The translations under genes were made by a program, and so were the position numbers. Below the pieces are notes generated by a model. That model worked only from the letters and a program-made list of their open reading frames with translations. It was not told the origin of the DNA and did no database searches. From Rhinopomastus cyanomelas (taxonomy: Eukaryota; Chordata; Aves; Bucerotiformes; Rhinopomastidae), in NCBI GenBank assembly GCA_013400115.1, contig VXBP01002815.1, positions 1,674,001 to 1,738,000 on the forward strand: a DNA stretch of 64,000 nucleotides, in the 5' to 3' direction. Shown here one piece after another: positions 21,986-34,000 of the stretch (its first letter is position 1; each line of letters opens with the position of its first letter).

Positions 21986-22109
21986 GGCCTCCCCGATGAG
22001 CCACGTGGTTGAGTCTTTCCCCAAACCCACCATCTCCCCACTCCTTCCACCCCCAGCCCCCAGTCAGGACGAGCGAGACAAAAGAAAGAGAAGATCCTCT
22101 GTCGAGTTG

Positions 22110-22990
22110 ACTCTTTTTTTTTTGTGGTGTTTTTTTTTTTGCAATTCCTTTTTTTTCCGTTTTTTTTATGAAAAAAAGATCACACGGACTTCTCCAACAA
22201 CAAACAACAACAGCAAACGAACGACGACGACCAAAAAAAAAACCCCAACAAAAATAAAAACCAACAGCGAGAAATAAAACCCCCGACAAGGAACCAACAG
22301 AGAAAAATGAAACCCCCAACAAAAACAACAAAAAATTCCAACACATTAAAAAAAAAAACAAACCAATAACTAAAAAAAACCCCAATAACAAAAAAAACCC
22401 CAACAAGCAAAAAAAATCCTCATAACAAAAGAACCCCAATAACAAAATCAACAACCAAACAAAAAATCCTAATGGGGAAAAAAAAAAAACCAAAAAAACC
22501 CCAAAAAACCAAAAGAAATCAACAAAAAACTCCCCAACAAGCAAACAAAAACAACAAAAAAAACCCTGCTAAGTAAAAGAAACCCAACAAAAAAACCTCC
22601 CAACAAAAAAACTCCCAAAAAAACCTTCCCCAACAACCAAACAAAACCAAAAACCCTCTAATAATGAAAAAAACAAAAAACTCCCCAACAATCAAACAAA
22701 ACCAACAAAAAAACCCTAAAAAACAACCAAAATAACTCCCCAACAACCAAACAAAAAACCCTAATAATAAAAAAGAACAAAAAACTCCCCAACAACCAAA
22801 CAAAAACCAACAACCCCCCAACAAAAGAAACCAACACCCCCCCAACAACCAAAAAAAAAGAACCAACAACAAAACTCCCAATAAGAAAAAAACAAACCAC
22901 CCCGAGCCCCCACACAACCAAAAAACCAACCAAAAACCCCCCCAACAACAACCAAACCACCAACAGAAGCCCCAGCAACCAAAAAAACCC
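22110..22990. repeat. ~850 bp strand-asymmetric A/C low-complexity tract
   Basis: After a short T-rich lead (22111-22170), the + strand is made almost only of A and C to about 22990. It is built from degenerate words such as aacaaccaaacaaaaacc, ccccaacaac and aaaaaaccccaac. The minus strand is therefore T/G-rich with GGGG blocks spaced by T-runs. It lies between the convergent 3' ends of SLC29A4 and TNRC18. Frames through it on the minus strand (F/L/W/G-rich) are low-complexity artefacts. Confidence 0.9.
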
Positions 22991-22999
22991 ATCGAGAAC

Positions 23000-24886
23000 A
23001 ACCGGTCTCTTGCAGGACCCCCCCGCCCCCCGAGAAAGGAACAAAAAAGACAAAAACCTGGCTCTCCTTTCCTCTCGATTGTCTGAAATCTCCTTGTGTT
23101 GCAGAGAAGGCAGCGGGGTCTAAGTGCTTCCTACACACCATCGGCACCAGCTCTCGCTCGCTCGCTCGGTCGCGCGCTCTCTCGCTCGTCCGGACCTGCT
23201 CGCGCCGTTCGCTCCCAGTACAGTACACGCTGAGCGGTGGGGAAGGGCGGTGTGGGGGTACAGGGGTGGAGGCGGCGGGGCCGGGGTGGGGTGNATACAG
23301 GAGGGGCTTCAAGAGTCTCTTGGTACATTAAAACTGTACAGGCTAGAACCGTCGCCGCTAGCCGCCGGCGTCCCGGAGCGGGAGGTGGCAGGGTGTCGGC
23401 GGAGATGGAACAAGCTCAGCACCGTGTGGTTCGATTGAAGGACTTGGGGGGGGGTGGGGGTGACTTCGCAGGGATGTTCCCTCTCCCCTGCACCCCCCAG
23501 CCACTCCCCGCCCCAGCCTCTGGTACCAGGGCGGAGAAGGGCTCCGATCTGTCCTCGTCACGTCTTCCCCGCCGGAGGAGGAGCCGGGGCGCCGCTCCGC
23601 GTGCCGAGTCGGTAGCCGTGAGGATCAGTGCGTCTCTTGGAGGTTTGGGTTGTTTTGAAGTAAGTGCAAGGATGTTGCATCGTCGCCTGGTTCTCCTCCG
23701 GGTGTTCCAGGGGCAGCCCTGGGTGGGGCTGGCAGGTGCCTGGCCGGGAGGGAGGAGATGGCGGTGGCTCTCCAGGAGCCATGGGGAGGTTGGTGGGGCG
23801 GATGGAACGAGCCCAGCGGCTCCCTGCCCAAGCCTGAGGTGGCGGCGGGGCTCTGCCCGTGGAGACGCCACGGGTGGACACAGCTGGGCTCCACGCTTTA
23901 TCCCCGTTCCCTCCAGGGCTTCCCAGCAGCTCCACGGCTCTGGGGGGTAAAGCTGGGCGAGGGATGCTGAAACCCAACAGCCTGTGGTCTCCTCTGCTCC
24001 AAGCACTGAGCAGCAGCTTCTCCCAGTCATCTCCTGCCTCTTCTCTGCACGCTCCAAGACGAGCTCTTCGTTCACCAAGTCGCCCCTCGCCCATGCAGTT
24101 ACTCTCCCCAGCACCCTTGCAGGGCAGGAGGGACACCGCGTGATGGGGAAGGTGGCGTCAGGCTGTTTGTTCGAGGCAGTGGGAAGGCGCCACCCCAGAG
24201 TGGACGCTGGCTCCTCTTCCACCCAGCTCCTTCCAGCCCAGAGCTCTTCTTCTGCCACCTCTGCCCCTTTGTGCTCCACGTGCTGCCGGCCACAGCCTCC
24301 ACGGAAAGGGAACGGCAAAGAGGCGCTGAGAGGGTCGAGACGAGGCGCCGAGAGAGACTCATCTCCTTTCTCTGTCACCCTGTCCTTCCTAAAGGGTCAC
24401 GCGAAACTCAACAGGAAAGGGAACCTCAGGACGGAGAGGAGCGCACGCCGAAGGCTAATGGGTGTCCTTCCAACGTGCGGGCGGCTTCCCAGTTACTGAT
24501 GGGGACAAATGACACAAAAGGGATCCCTCCTGCCGGGGGGGTCCCGCTGGTGAAATGATCACGAGACCCATGTGCTTTCCTGGACCAAAAAAAGGAGGAA
24601 GGGAGAAGTTGGTCAAGTGTCACCTTACTTAAAGCCACTTCCAGAAGAGCCTTGGGGTTCAAGCACCACCAACCCCGCAACGGCATCTTCCTCAAGTCCC
24701 CTAACTGCTTCCCCAACCCCTTTCTTCAGCCCTCTCCTTCCTCCTCGTGTCTCTGGCGCTCTCCTGTCTGTAGTGTGACACAGAAGTCATGAGCTTTGAA
24801 AGAAACAATCATGTCGTCTGAACAGGCACGTCCTCAGGTTTGTCCCATCCCTTCTCCCAGGGGGCCGGCACACGTCCCCCAGGCGG
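23000..24886 (-). other. TNRC18: Presumed TNRC18 3' UTR (GC-rich, extent uncertain)
   Basis: This is DNA downstream of the TNRC18 stop on the minus strand. I see no AATAAA or ATTAAA on the minus strand between 22000 and 24886. The nearest variants are GATAAA near 23891 and CATAAA near 22168, so the cleavage site is not placed. It contains a CpG-rich ctcg/cgcg repeat (23153-23200), a G-rich stretch around 23235-23295 with one ambiguous base at 23294, and otherwise unremarkable sequence. Human TNRC18 also has a long 3' UTR. Confidence 0.4.
23153..23200. repeat. CpG-rich (CTCG)n-like stretch
   Basis: The run ctctcgctcgctcgctcgg is followed by tcgcgcgctctctcgctcg. It is an imperfect tetranucleotide repeat with unusually many intact CpG sites. 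Confidence 0.7.
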
Positions 24887-25093
24887 TCAGCAGATGACGG
24901 GGACCCCGTCGGTGTTGAAGATCATGCCCGTAGTGGGCTCGTAGGTCCCTGCAAGGTAGTAGAGGTCCTCACTGTCTTGGTACTTCTTCGTCTTCAGCAT
25001 CTGCTCGTACTGATCCAGACCAACAACAAGACACTTGTGTGAGATGGTCTGGACGTCGTTTTCATCCACGTGAGAGGACTGGTAGAGGGCTCG
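24887..25093 (-). CDS. TNRC18: TNRC18 last coding exon (BAH C-terminal half, stop)
   Basis: It starts at codon CGA after the acceptor CGCGGCAG and encodes RALYQSSHVDENDVQTISHK, then DLYYLAGTYEPTTG, ending DGVPVIC with TGA at 24887-24889. It carries the second half of the BAH fold. The intron before it (25094-26085) holds two CR1 copies. Confidence 0.97.
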   Translation of the reverse strand, partial: RALYQSSHVDENDVQTISHKCLVVGLDQYEQMLKTKKYQDSEDLYYLAGTYEPTTGMIFNTDGVPVIC

Positions 25094-28000
25094 CTGCCGC
25101 GCGGGAACAGAGAGAGGAGCAATTAGATCTCACGCCGCAGAAACACCGCAGCCAGCCAGGGCTTAAGCAGAACCTCCCACTATCCCCAGTGCAGTGCAGA
25201 GGATGGACACTGGGAATCGCACGGGCAGTGTGGACACAACCTGTCCAGGGCACTACACCCAGGTCCCACCACTGGGGACACTGTGGCTGCTGAGATGGGA
25301 ATACAGCGGCCAGGAGTTTGTCATCCCCACTCCAAGGATGCGAATCACAGAACCATGGAATGTGCTGGGTTGGAAGGGGACTCCAGAGGTCATCTACTCC
25401 AACCCCCTTACAACAAGCAGGGACATAGAATCATAGAATGGCCAGGGTTAGAGAGGACCTTAAAGGTCATCTAGGCAGGGACACCTTCATTAGAGCAGGT
25501 TACTCAGGGCCCCAGCCAACCTGGCCTTCAACACTGCCAGGGATGGGGCTGCTGCAACTTCCTTGGGCCACCTGTGCCAGCATCTCAGCACCCTCGCGGG
25601 AAAGAATTTGTTCCTCATGTCCAACCTCAATCTCCTCTCTTCAAGGGGAGCTCCCCATCCAGCCTGATCTTGAATGGCTCCAGGGATGGGGCCTCCACTA
25701 CCTCTCTTAAGTCAAGATGGGTGCTGGGTACCAGCCCTCCGCTCCTCCCAACCCCTTCTCCCACAGAAGCACCCATCAAAGTCCAGGGCACTGACTCAGC
25801 AGCTGAGGCAAAAAGCAAGAGCCAGAGATGCCTGGGGGACACTTCCCCAGCAGCAATCGTTACGGAGTCCCCAGCATCCCCCCCTCCCAGCCCAACCCCA
25901 ACCTCACCAACCTCCATAAAGTCCTTCCTCTGGCTGGATGCCTGCAAAGCTGTGGACAGACTCCTGCCCGACTTCTGATCCCACCGCTGCGCCCAAGGGG
26001 AAGAGAGAAAAGAGAAGTTTGGGTTTTGGAAACAAAAAAGGAAGCAGCAGCTCCGCAGCCCTGTCAGTGAAACTGTCCAGCCTACCTTGCCTTCGTTGAG
26101 TTTCTTCCCAGGGTTGGTTTCTTCTGGGTGATAAAACCATTTGACTCGGACCACCATGTTGTTCCCCCACGACTCCCACATGCTCTGGATGCGGCCGATG
26201 TAGGGCAGGTTGGGGCGGCCGGCTGAGAGGAAGACGGCGCAGTCTCCGATGCGGATTATCTCCTTGCCCCGCACGATGGCCTTGTAGAAGAGCTTCCTGG
26301 CCTTCCCTTTCATTCCTCGTCTCTGCCAAGAGAGGATGGTGCAGTGAACTGCCAGGGATCACTCAGGTTTCCCTCACCCTGTCTCGGTCCCACACCCCAC
26401 CCTGCGCCGTCAGCAGAGTCACAGACACTCCTAGAGGAAATGGGGCAGAGGGAACACGGGGAGCTTCTGACACGGCAAAGGTCAAGCCCCATCTCCTCAC
26501 AGAATGGAGGAGATGTGGCTGGGGACACACCAGGCAGCAGACTTGCACCACCCCAGGAGAAGGGGAAGGGGCACCAGCACAGAGGTCCTCTTTACCTGCG
26601 TGGGTTTCCCAAACCACTTCCACAGCTGCCGTGCTGGGAGGAAAGCGGCGATCTTGGGCCTGTTCTCCACCGACGGCAGCCGCTGACGCTTGGCCAGCTC
26701 CTTGGTGGTGGGCAGGTGGATGCCCTCGCGCTTTTTGGGCCTGCTCTTGTTGCCGCTCTGCTGCGGGGCCGGCTGCTGCACCGGCTGCTGCGCCGGCTGC
26801 TTCTGGCTCTGGGGGTGGGAGGAGGCGCGGGATTTCCCTGCCTGCTTGGTTTGCTTGGGCGGGAGGGCTGGCTGCACCGAGGAGCTTGGCTGGGCCTCAG
26901 CTACTTCGTCATCGGAGCTACAGGAGGAGTCCTCATCCGTAGTAGAGGAGGAAGAAGAGCTGGAGCTCGATGAAGAAGAAGTCGATGAGGCTGAGGAAGA
27001 GGAGGATGAGGATGATGAGGAGGAGCTGCTGCTGGAAGAGGAAGAGGAGGAGGAGTTGGAAGAAGAGAGAGGGGTGGATGCTCTTGAGCTGGATGAGCTA
27101 CTGTCCTGGCCTTCTCCTTGATTCTTCTCAGTCTCCTCTTCTCCCTCTGACTCGGAGCTGCTGTCGCTGCTGTTGCTCTCAGACTCCTCCACGGCTGCTG
27201 GAGCTGCTGCCTTTTCTTCCTGGTCCTTGGAAGCAGCGAGGCTCTCCACCGAGCCATCAAACTTTCCTCCAAAGCTGGCAGGGGAAGGGTCTCCCTCAGC
27301 TGCTTTGCCTCGGGAGGACTTCTGCTTGCCCTCTGCACCCACGGCAGGGGAGTAACCCAGTCCCAGGAGACTCTTGCTGTCTCTGCGCCCGGCCAAGTTT
27401 GAGTCCTCCAGCATCCTCATCGCCTCCTTCATCTTCTTTGTCTTCGGAGACATCACGCCCTCGTGGTCCAGCTTGATCAGGATTTCATTGTCATGCTTCC
27501 TCTGAGCTTTGACCACGGTGCCAAACTCCTGCGTCTCTTCCGTGGGCCGCCCTTTCTTGGCCTTGGCCTTTGGCGCCGAAGCATCACCGGAGCCGAAGGC
27601 TGCCAGCGTCGCCGGGAGGTCGCTGTAGGGTTCTGTGCTGAGGATGCTGCCGAACACAGCAGGTGGGTAAGTGGGTTGTGGGGGGCTGTGTAGCTTAGTG
27701 GAGATCTTCATTTTGCTGGCTTTTGACCGCTTTTCCTCTGTGGGGGCAGGAGAGCCTCCTGTTGGCAACGGCTGCGATTTCCGTGACCCCTTCATGCTCG
27801 GCTTGCCCAGGCAGGCTGGTTTCTCTGGAACTGAGGAGGTAACAGGTGAGGACTCAACCTGGTCCTTCTCTTCTGGCAAGGCAGCCTCTTCTGCAGAGGG
27901 CAGAAAACACAAAGGCGTGATGGTACCCACTCAGATGGGCTTTATGAGCTCAAGACACAACCAGACACCAGTCTCTGGCCAAGGGTGGCTTGTTCCTGAC

Positions 28001-31000
28001 TGCTTTAGGTAGCCACAAACGGGCTCACCGTTCCTCATTGCTACCCAAGCAACTGCTGGGCAATGCCCGGCGACGTCACTCCAACTGCAGGGAAGCCAAA
28101 CTGCAGATCTCCTGCCTCTTTGGCCCTACTGATGGCTGCTGAGAGGCTCAGCTGAGAGAGAGACCCTGCTCTGCAGTCCTGAGTGAAAGGAGGCTCTCAC
28201 AGCTCAGGCAGCTTCTGAATCAGCCTCCTAGCCACAGCAAAGCAATGGACACACTCCAACAGCCCACCCATCCCCCTCCATAGCTTGCCCTGGGCAACAG
28301 CTCTCACTTGGGAACTGCACAAGGACTCCTTCAACCCCGTGTCTGGCAGCGGTCATGACCTACCAGCTTTTGCCTTGACGCTCGGCTTTCTCCCTCGCCC
28401 TTTGCCCTTTGACACAGGCTCCTCTGACCCCAGTGTCGCTCCTTCCTTTCCTTCTCCAGTGTCTTTGCTGGATTTCCGGCTACGGCGCTTGGTGCTGGGC
28501 ACCAGAAGGGCTGGGGAAGGTTCAGCACCTGGATCAGGTCAAAGACACAGTCAAGTTAACAGACAAAACAGAGATGTGGTTGAGGGAGGGTATCAAATCA
28601 AACCCCTGCGGGTTACATCCCCCTCCAGCTCTGCGCATCCCTAACGGATGGTGCAGTCTTTGTGATTGAAAAGCTGTGAATTCACCCCAAAATCTGTGAG
28701 GCAGGTGGCTCAAAGCTCCATTTCACCACGGGAAGTGTCAAGCAAAACAAAACCAATGAAAAGCAAGACTCACACTGGATCTTGTAGTCAGGGGGGAGAA
28801 GCCGAATGTGAGACAGTGGGATACGTCCCGTATCCCCGTCGTCAAACTCTACTGTGATGAGATCGCCATCCTCCTCCAGATCCAGGGCTCCTGTGGGTTG
28901 GGGGAGCAGAAGATGGGATTAGGGACAAACATTAGAGTATAAACCCCTTGTCAGAGAAGTGGGGACACTGGGAAAAGGCGGCTCCTGCTCCAGCTACCAA
29001 GAATCCTTGTCCCACCTCTCGTAGGCTGCACAGGGACAGCACAGGAGGTTCACTCAGCAACAAGAAGTCCCTGGTAACACTGAACCAGTCACAGAATCAC
29101 AGAGCATTAGGGACTGGAAGGGACCTTGTATGACCACGCAGTCCAATCCCTCTGCCACAGGAGGATCCCCTAGATCCAGTCACACAGGAACACGTCCGGC
29201 AAGTTTTAAACGTCTCCAGAGAACGAGACTCCACAATCCCCCCTGGGCAGCCCCTGCCAGTGCTCTGTCATCTTCACTGGGAAGGAGTTCCTTCTGATAC
29301 TGATGTGGAACCTCTTCTGCTCCAGCTGACACTCGTTGCCCCTTGTCCTATCATTAGATGCCACTGAGCAGAGCCTGGCTCATCCTCCTGACACCCGCCC
29401 TTTCCATATTTATCAACAGTAACGAGGTCACCCCTCAGTCTACTTTTCTCCAAGCTCAAGAGACCCAGCTCCCTCAGCCTCTCCTCATCAGGGAAACATT
29501 TCACTCCCCTCATAACCTGTGTGGGTCTCCAGCAGCTCCATGTCCTTCTGGAACTGAGGGGCCCAGAACAGGACACAACACTCCAGATGTGGTCTCACCA
29601 GGGCAGAGTAGAGGGGGAGGAGAACCTCTCTCCATCTGCTAACCACCCCCTTCTGATCCACCCCAGGATGCTGTTGGCCCTCTTGGCCACCAGAGCACAC
29701 TGCTGGCTCCTGGCCATCCTGCTGGCCACCAGGACCCTCAGGTCCCTTTCTCCTACGTTGCTCTCTGACAGGTCAGTCCTCAACCTATACTGGTCCCTGG
29801 GGTTGCTCTTGCCCAGACACCAAACTCTACACTTACCTTTGTTCTATCTCATTAAATTTCTCCCCGCCCAGCTCTCCAGCCTGTCCAGGTCCCACTGAAT
29901 GGTGCCAGCCACTCCTCCCAGCTTTCAGCACCCCCACTGTACAATTTCCCAGCCAGCAGCAGTGCTCCAGACCAGAACCACCATTCCAGGCTGATTTCCC
30001 AAATGGTGGCACTGATGTGTCGGAGGCAAAGCTGAGTGTGCAGGTGATTTAGAAACCCCCACAACCACAGAACACTGTCTGGAGTTAATTCTTTTTGAAG
30101 TGTGTTGAATTTCTCTGGTGTTTTAAGCTCCTAAATTGCTCAGTCCTGTTCCTAGGAGAGCAAATCTCCCAGATCAAGAAGATGTTACTAAACCAGCATC
30201 ATGGCTGAAGTGGGCTTGACCCAGAGGAGAGGAACGGGCCAGGTTTTGACCTCTGGGATACAAGAGCTCAGGGCTTCGCCACACAAGCCTGGCAGCCCTC
30301 AGCTCACACAGGACTGGGACATCCCCAGTTCACAGCACTGGGTGGCCTTACCTCGGACAACTGTCCCTGGGTAGAGGCAGCGGTACTGCTGGCTCCAGTA
30401 GGCTGCAATCCTTGTGCCCTCGGGCAGGAACCGCACTGAAGGTGGTTTCACATCGATGATCTGCTCGGGGCAAAGGGAAGGCAATTACTGATGTTCTTGG
30501 CACCAGCACAGACCATCCCATCACATTTGGCAGGCAGCAAAGCCACTCAGGAGAAGGCAAGGGACAGTCTGCCTGCTGGCAAGTGGCCTCCAGTCTGCTC
30601 AGGGAGCAGCAGGAAGTGCTGTCCCTGCTGGGGGGTGTAAGCCCAATGCCCACTGCCAGTGTAGGAGCTCAGTGACCCACCCATGAAGAGCTATGCCACA
30701 AGGGCAGGACCAGGGCATCTCTGCAGCCCCAGCTTGGGGAGAAGCTACTCTCCTCCACCCCAAAAATGAGGTTCAGGCAGCAAGGACAGGTGCCCTTTGG
30801 CTTCACATACCGCTTCCTGCAGGAGCTGCTCCAGGCAGTAAATGTGGGGACGGTTTCCCCGCTCGCCTTCCACCACCACCCGGTATCTGAAACACAAGGG
30901 CCCATCAGACACAGCGAACGGAAGACACGATCAGCTAACACCTCCCTCTCAGTCCTACCACCCGTTTACTTGAGAGCATTTAATGAGAGATAATTGGATT

Positions 31001-34000
31001 TTCCTCAGCACCAATAAACCAGAGTGAAGACTGCTTCCCTCCCTGCCAGGCTCTGTCAGTCTCTCTCCAGCCAGCCATACACAAGCCCCAAATCGATCCC
31101 TTTGTCCCCATTCACAGGCAGAGCCCAAGTCAACAGAGCAGCCTCTTAACTCACATGTCTGGTGAATGCACCGTCTTGACATGCCCAGCGTAGAGCAGCT
31201 TGTCATCCATGGGGATGAGGACACGCAGACCATCCTTCAGCTCATCCTTGTCAATTATGCAGGAGCGGGGAGCTGTGAGGTGTTGGAGCAAGATGGGGAT
31301 TAGAGAGCACCAGGCATGAAAAAGCGACAGCAGGAGGAGAAGGAAAGCTACTCCCAGCACCACCTTCCCCTAGGAGGAGACCACTAAGGCCTTTGCGGAA
31401 GGATTCACTCCCTCTGCTAACTCCTGCAGACAAAAATCTTCCCCTCTTGGAAATAACAGAAAGCCCCCCGTCCTGGGAATAATAACACACCAGTAAATGA
31501 AAATGGGCCAGCTCGGAGACTGGGCTTCATCTAGATGTCACAGGGGGCTACTCTTGATAAGGCTTGGTTTTGACAAGTCAAATTGACTGGAAAAGTGGTA
31601 TCTCCACCCCAAGGACTCATGGCTTTGGATGAGGAACGTGTGAAAGCAGCAGAGTCCTCTGAGCATTGCTGGCAAACTCACCCAGCTCCTCCACCTGTAC
31701 GGCCAACCCCCCCAGCCCCTCCTGCCCTCACCTGGTGTGGGTGGCCGCTCAACCAGCATGCTGAGTGGGATGTTCTCATCCTCTGAGAAGCTGCTGTCTT
31801 GGTTGGGTTCGAAATCCTCCTCTGCTGCCATGCTCTCCATGAGCTTGCTGACAGCACCTCCTTTCCCTCGGTTCTGCAGGAGAGCAGGCAACACATCAGC
31901 TGGATGACAACAGGCACCGGTCTGTTCTCATCGCACCTTCCTCCAGCAACAAAAGTACCCAAGGATACTAGGACAAACCTGTCTCCATCCTCAGCCATGC
32001 TAATCACACACAGAGGTAAGCTGGTCTACCCAAACTTGCTTTTTGGTTGAACAAAGACCTTTCTTTTTCTAGATTGATTCCCTAACAACACTGACAGCTG
32101 ACCAAAAGCTGTTTCACACATCCCAGCCACATCTCCCAGAGGGCAGAGAGCAGTAGTTTTGCTTCACAGTGCTCCTGAGACCCTGCCTTCACTGACCAGC
32201 AGCAGGCACTGCTGTTTCTGTTTCTTGACATTACACACAGAAACCATGTGAGAAGACACAGTAACCTGCATTAGAAGACAGGTGACAGCAATGGAGCAGA
32301 AACCAAGTGCCACGTGGCTCAGCTGGTGCTGAGCAAGGCAACTCCATCACCATCTCCTCAGTCCTTGCTGCCTGTGAAGACCCTCCCTCCACCCGGTGGT
32401 GACTTTAGAGGAAATCCTGCCTGCTCATTAATTTGGGGGGACAAAGGCGAACAGACACCAGATGGTAGCAGCAGGTACCACCTGATGCATCTTCCTGGGA
32501 TTTCAGGCCTCTCAAATCAGCCTTTTGCCTCTTAACACCCAGCCAAACCTGCCTATTTGTTTGCCCTCCCTCACGCTGCAGCAGTCCAGGAACAGAGCAG
32601 AGCTCTGCCAGCCACCCCTCCGCTCACCCACACTAGAAGCAGTCCCTCACCTCTTTTTTCACCTCCTTGGCTTTCACCTTGGTTTTGCTCTTCTTGGTGG
32701 AGCTCAGGGCATTCACCAAGCTGACACGCACATCAGACGGGGAGCTAGGGATGCCAGGAGGGGACATGGACGACGATGAGGAGCAACAGGGTGTTTCTTT
32801 ACCCTTCTTCCGTTGCTAAAAATAAGAAGAAAACACTCCCATCAGTGAAGAGAAGACTGATTAGATCTGTTCTCAGGGAGAAAGGTGGAGCAAAGCAGGC
32901 TGTGCACAGGTAGGATGACGTCCAGCAAGCAGGTAGTTCACACACCACATCCTGTACCTCCCAGCTCTGCTTTCAGGCTTCACAAACTTTGGGAAGAGCT
33001 TTTGATTACTCTGGAGAGCAGTTCCTGCCCATCCAACCTTCCCCCAAAGGGCTCCAAGAAGATCCCAGCTGGCCTCACGCCACAACTAACTTGCTGAAGT
33101 GTGCTGAAGTGTCCCCACAGTCATTCCCCTCCATATCCTGCCATGAATGAGCTTCAGCCAGAGCTGAGCTTTCAGCCAAGATGAAGAGCCATCACTGCCA
33201 CCACCAGCCAGGGACAGTCCTTGGAAGACAAGGTGAACAGCCTTAAAGGCCAGCGTGAGGGCCACAGCTCAGGAAGCAGACAAGGTCACATTGAGAGTGG
33301 GAGAGATTTCAGATGCTTAATGCAAGGCTGTCCGCTCTGGCCCATCCAAGCTGGATGGATTTGGGATGTGGAGAGTGACACAAGTAACCTGCCCTGTTCA
33401 AAGGCACCACTTTAACTCTCTGAGCGCCTGACAGCTCCTCCAGAGATACGTGGGGCTGGCAAGAGGTGACAAAAGGCAACCAAACAGCAGCGGGGCAACT
33501 GCTGAGCCAGGACTCAGCTCTCCTCTGCACAGCAGAGTCAACCACCCTCCCCTTAGCTTTAGGTCCCGGTGGTCCCACACTGATCCTGACAGCACATTCC
33601 TCACCTTGCTCAGCTCCTTCCTCTCCTTCCCCTTGCTGCCCTCCTTTTTGGGGCTCATGGGTGCTCCCTTGCCGCAGCGCCCAGGCTTGGAGACAGGAGT
33701 GGAGCTGGCAGGAGCTGCGGGGGTCAGCATGGCCGAGGACGTGGTGGCGTCGTGGAGGAAGATGCGCTCGCTCCGCCGCCGGTTCCACAGGTCATCGTCG
33801 CTGGCCTCTAGCCCAAACTCAAAGCTCAGCTCCTTGGGGGATTTGAATTTCTTCAGCTTGCGGCCTTTCTCAGCCCCAAGCTTGGCCTTGTCAGCGCTCC
33901 CAGACCCGGAGTCGAGGCTGCTGGGGGCCTGGCTTGGCGAGATGCTGCTTGTCTCCAGTGGCCCCTTCTTGCCCCGCAGCAGCCCCGAAGGCGATTTCTT

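Larger units (their letters stand above)
20323..22280 (+). other. SLC29A4: SLC29A4 3' UTR and convergent intergenic DNA (extent uncertain)
   Basis: No AATAAA occurs on + soon after the stop. The first canonical hexamers I find are AATAAA at 22253-22258 and 22273-22278, inside the A-rich tract, where they could be chance. If either is used, the 3' UTR is about 1.95 kb and includes two sense CR1 copies (21325-21565 and 21685-21985). The actual 3' end cannot be placed by eye. Confidence 0.35.

Noticed and set aside
21873..23001. Minus-strand frames rich in Phe, Leu, Gly and Trp that look like membrane proteins
   Set aside because: They come from the A/C low-complexity tract. Hydrophobicity is a by-product of T/G codons.
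23416..24378. 320-codon minus-strand frame downstream of the TNRC18 stop
   Set aside because: It lies in the presumed 3' UTR. No homology or splice signals, and it is proline/arginine-rich as expected from GC-rich DNA.
26690..27121. + strand open frame with a long Glu/Asp run
   Set aside because: It is the complement of the TNRC18 polyserine coding tract (TCC/TCT reversed reads as GGA/AGA/GAG). No independent evidence of translation.
29274..29783. Short minus-strand frames resembling reverse-transcriptase-associated peptides
   Set aside because: They are remnants of the CR1 3' coding end with stops and frame breaks, annotated as the mobile element instead.
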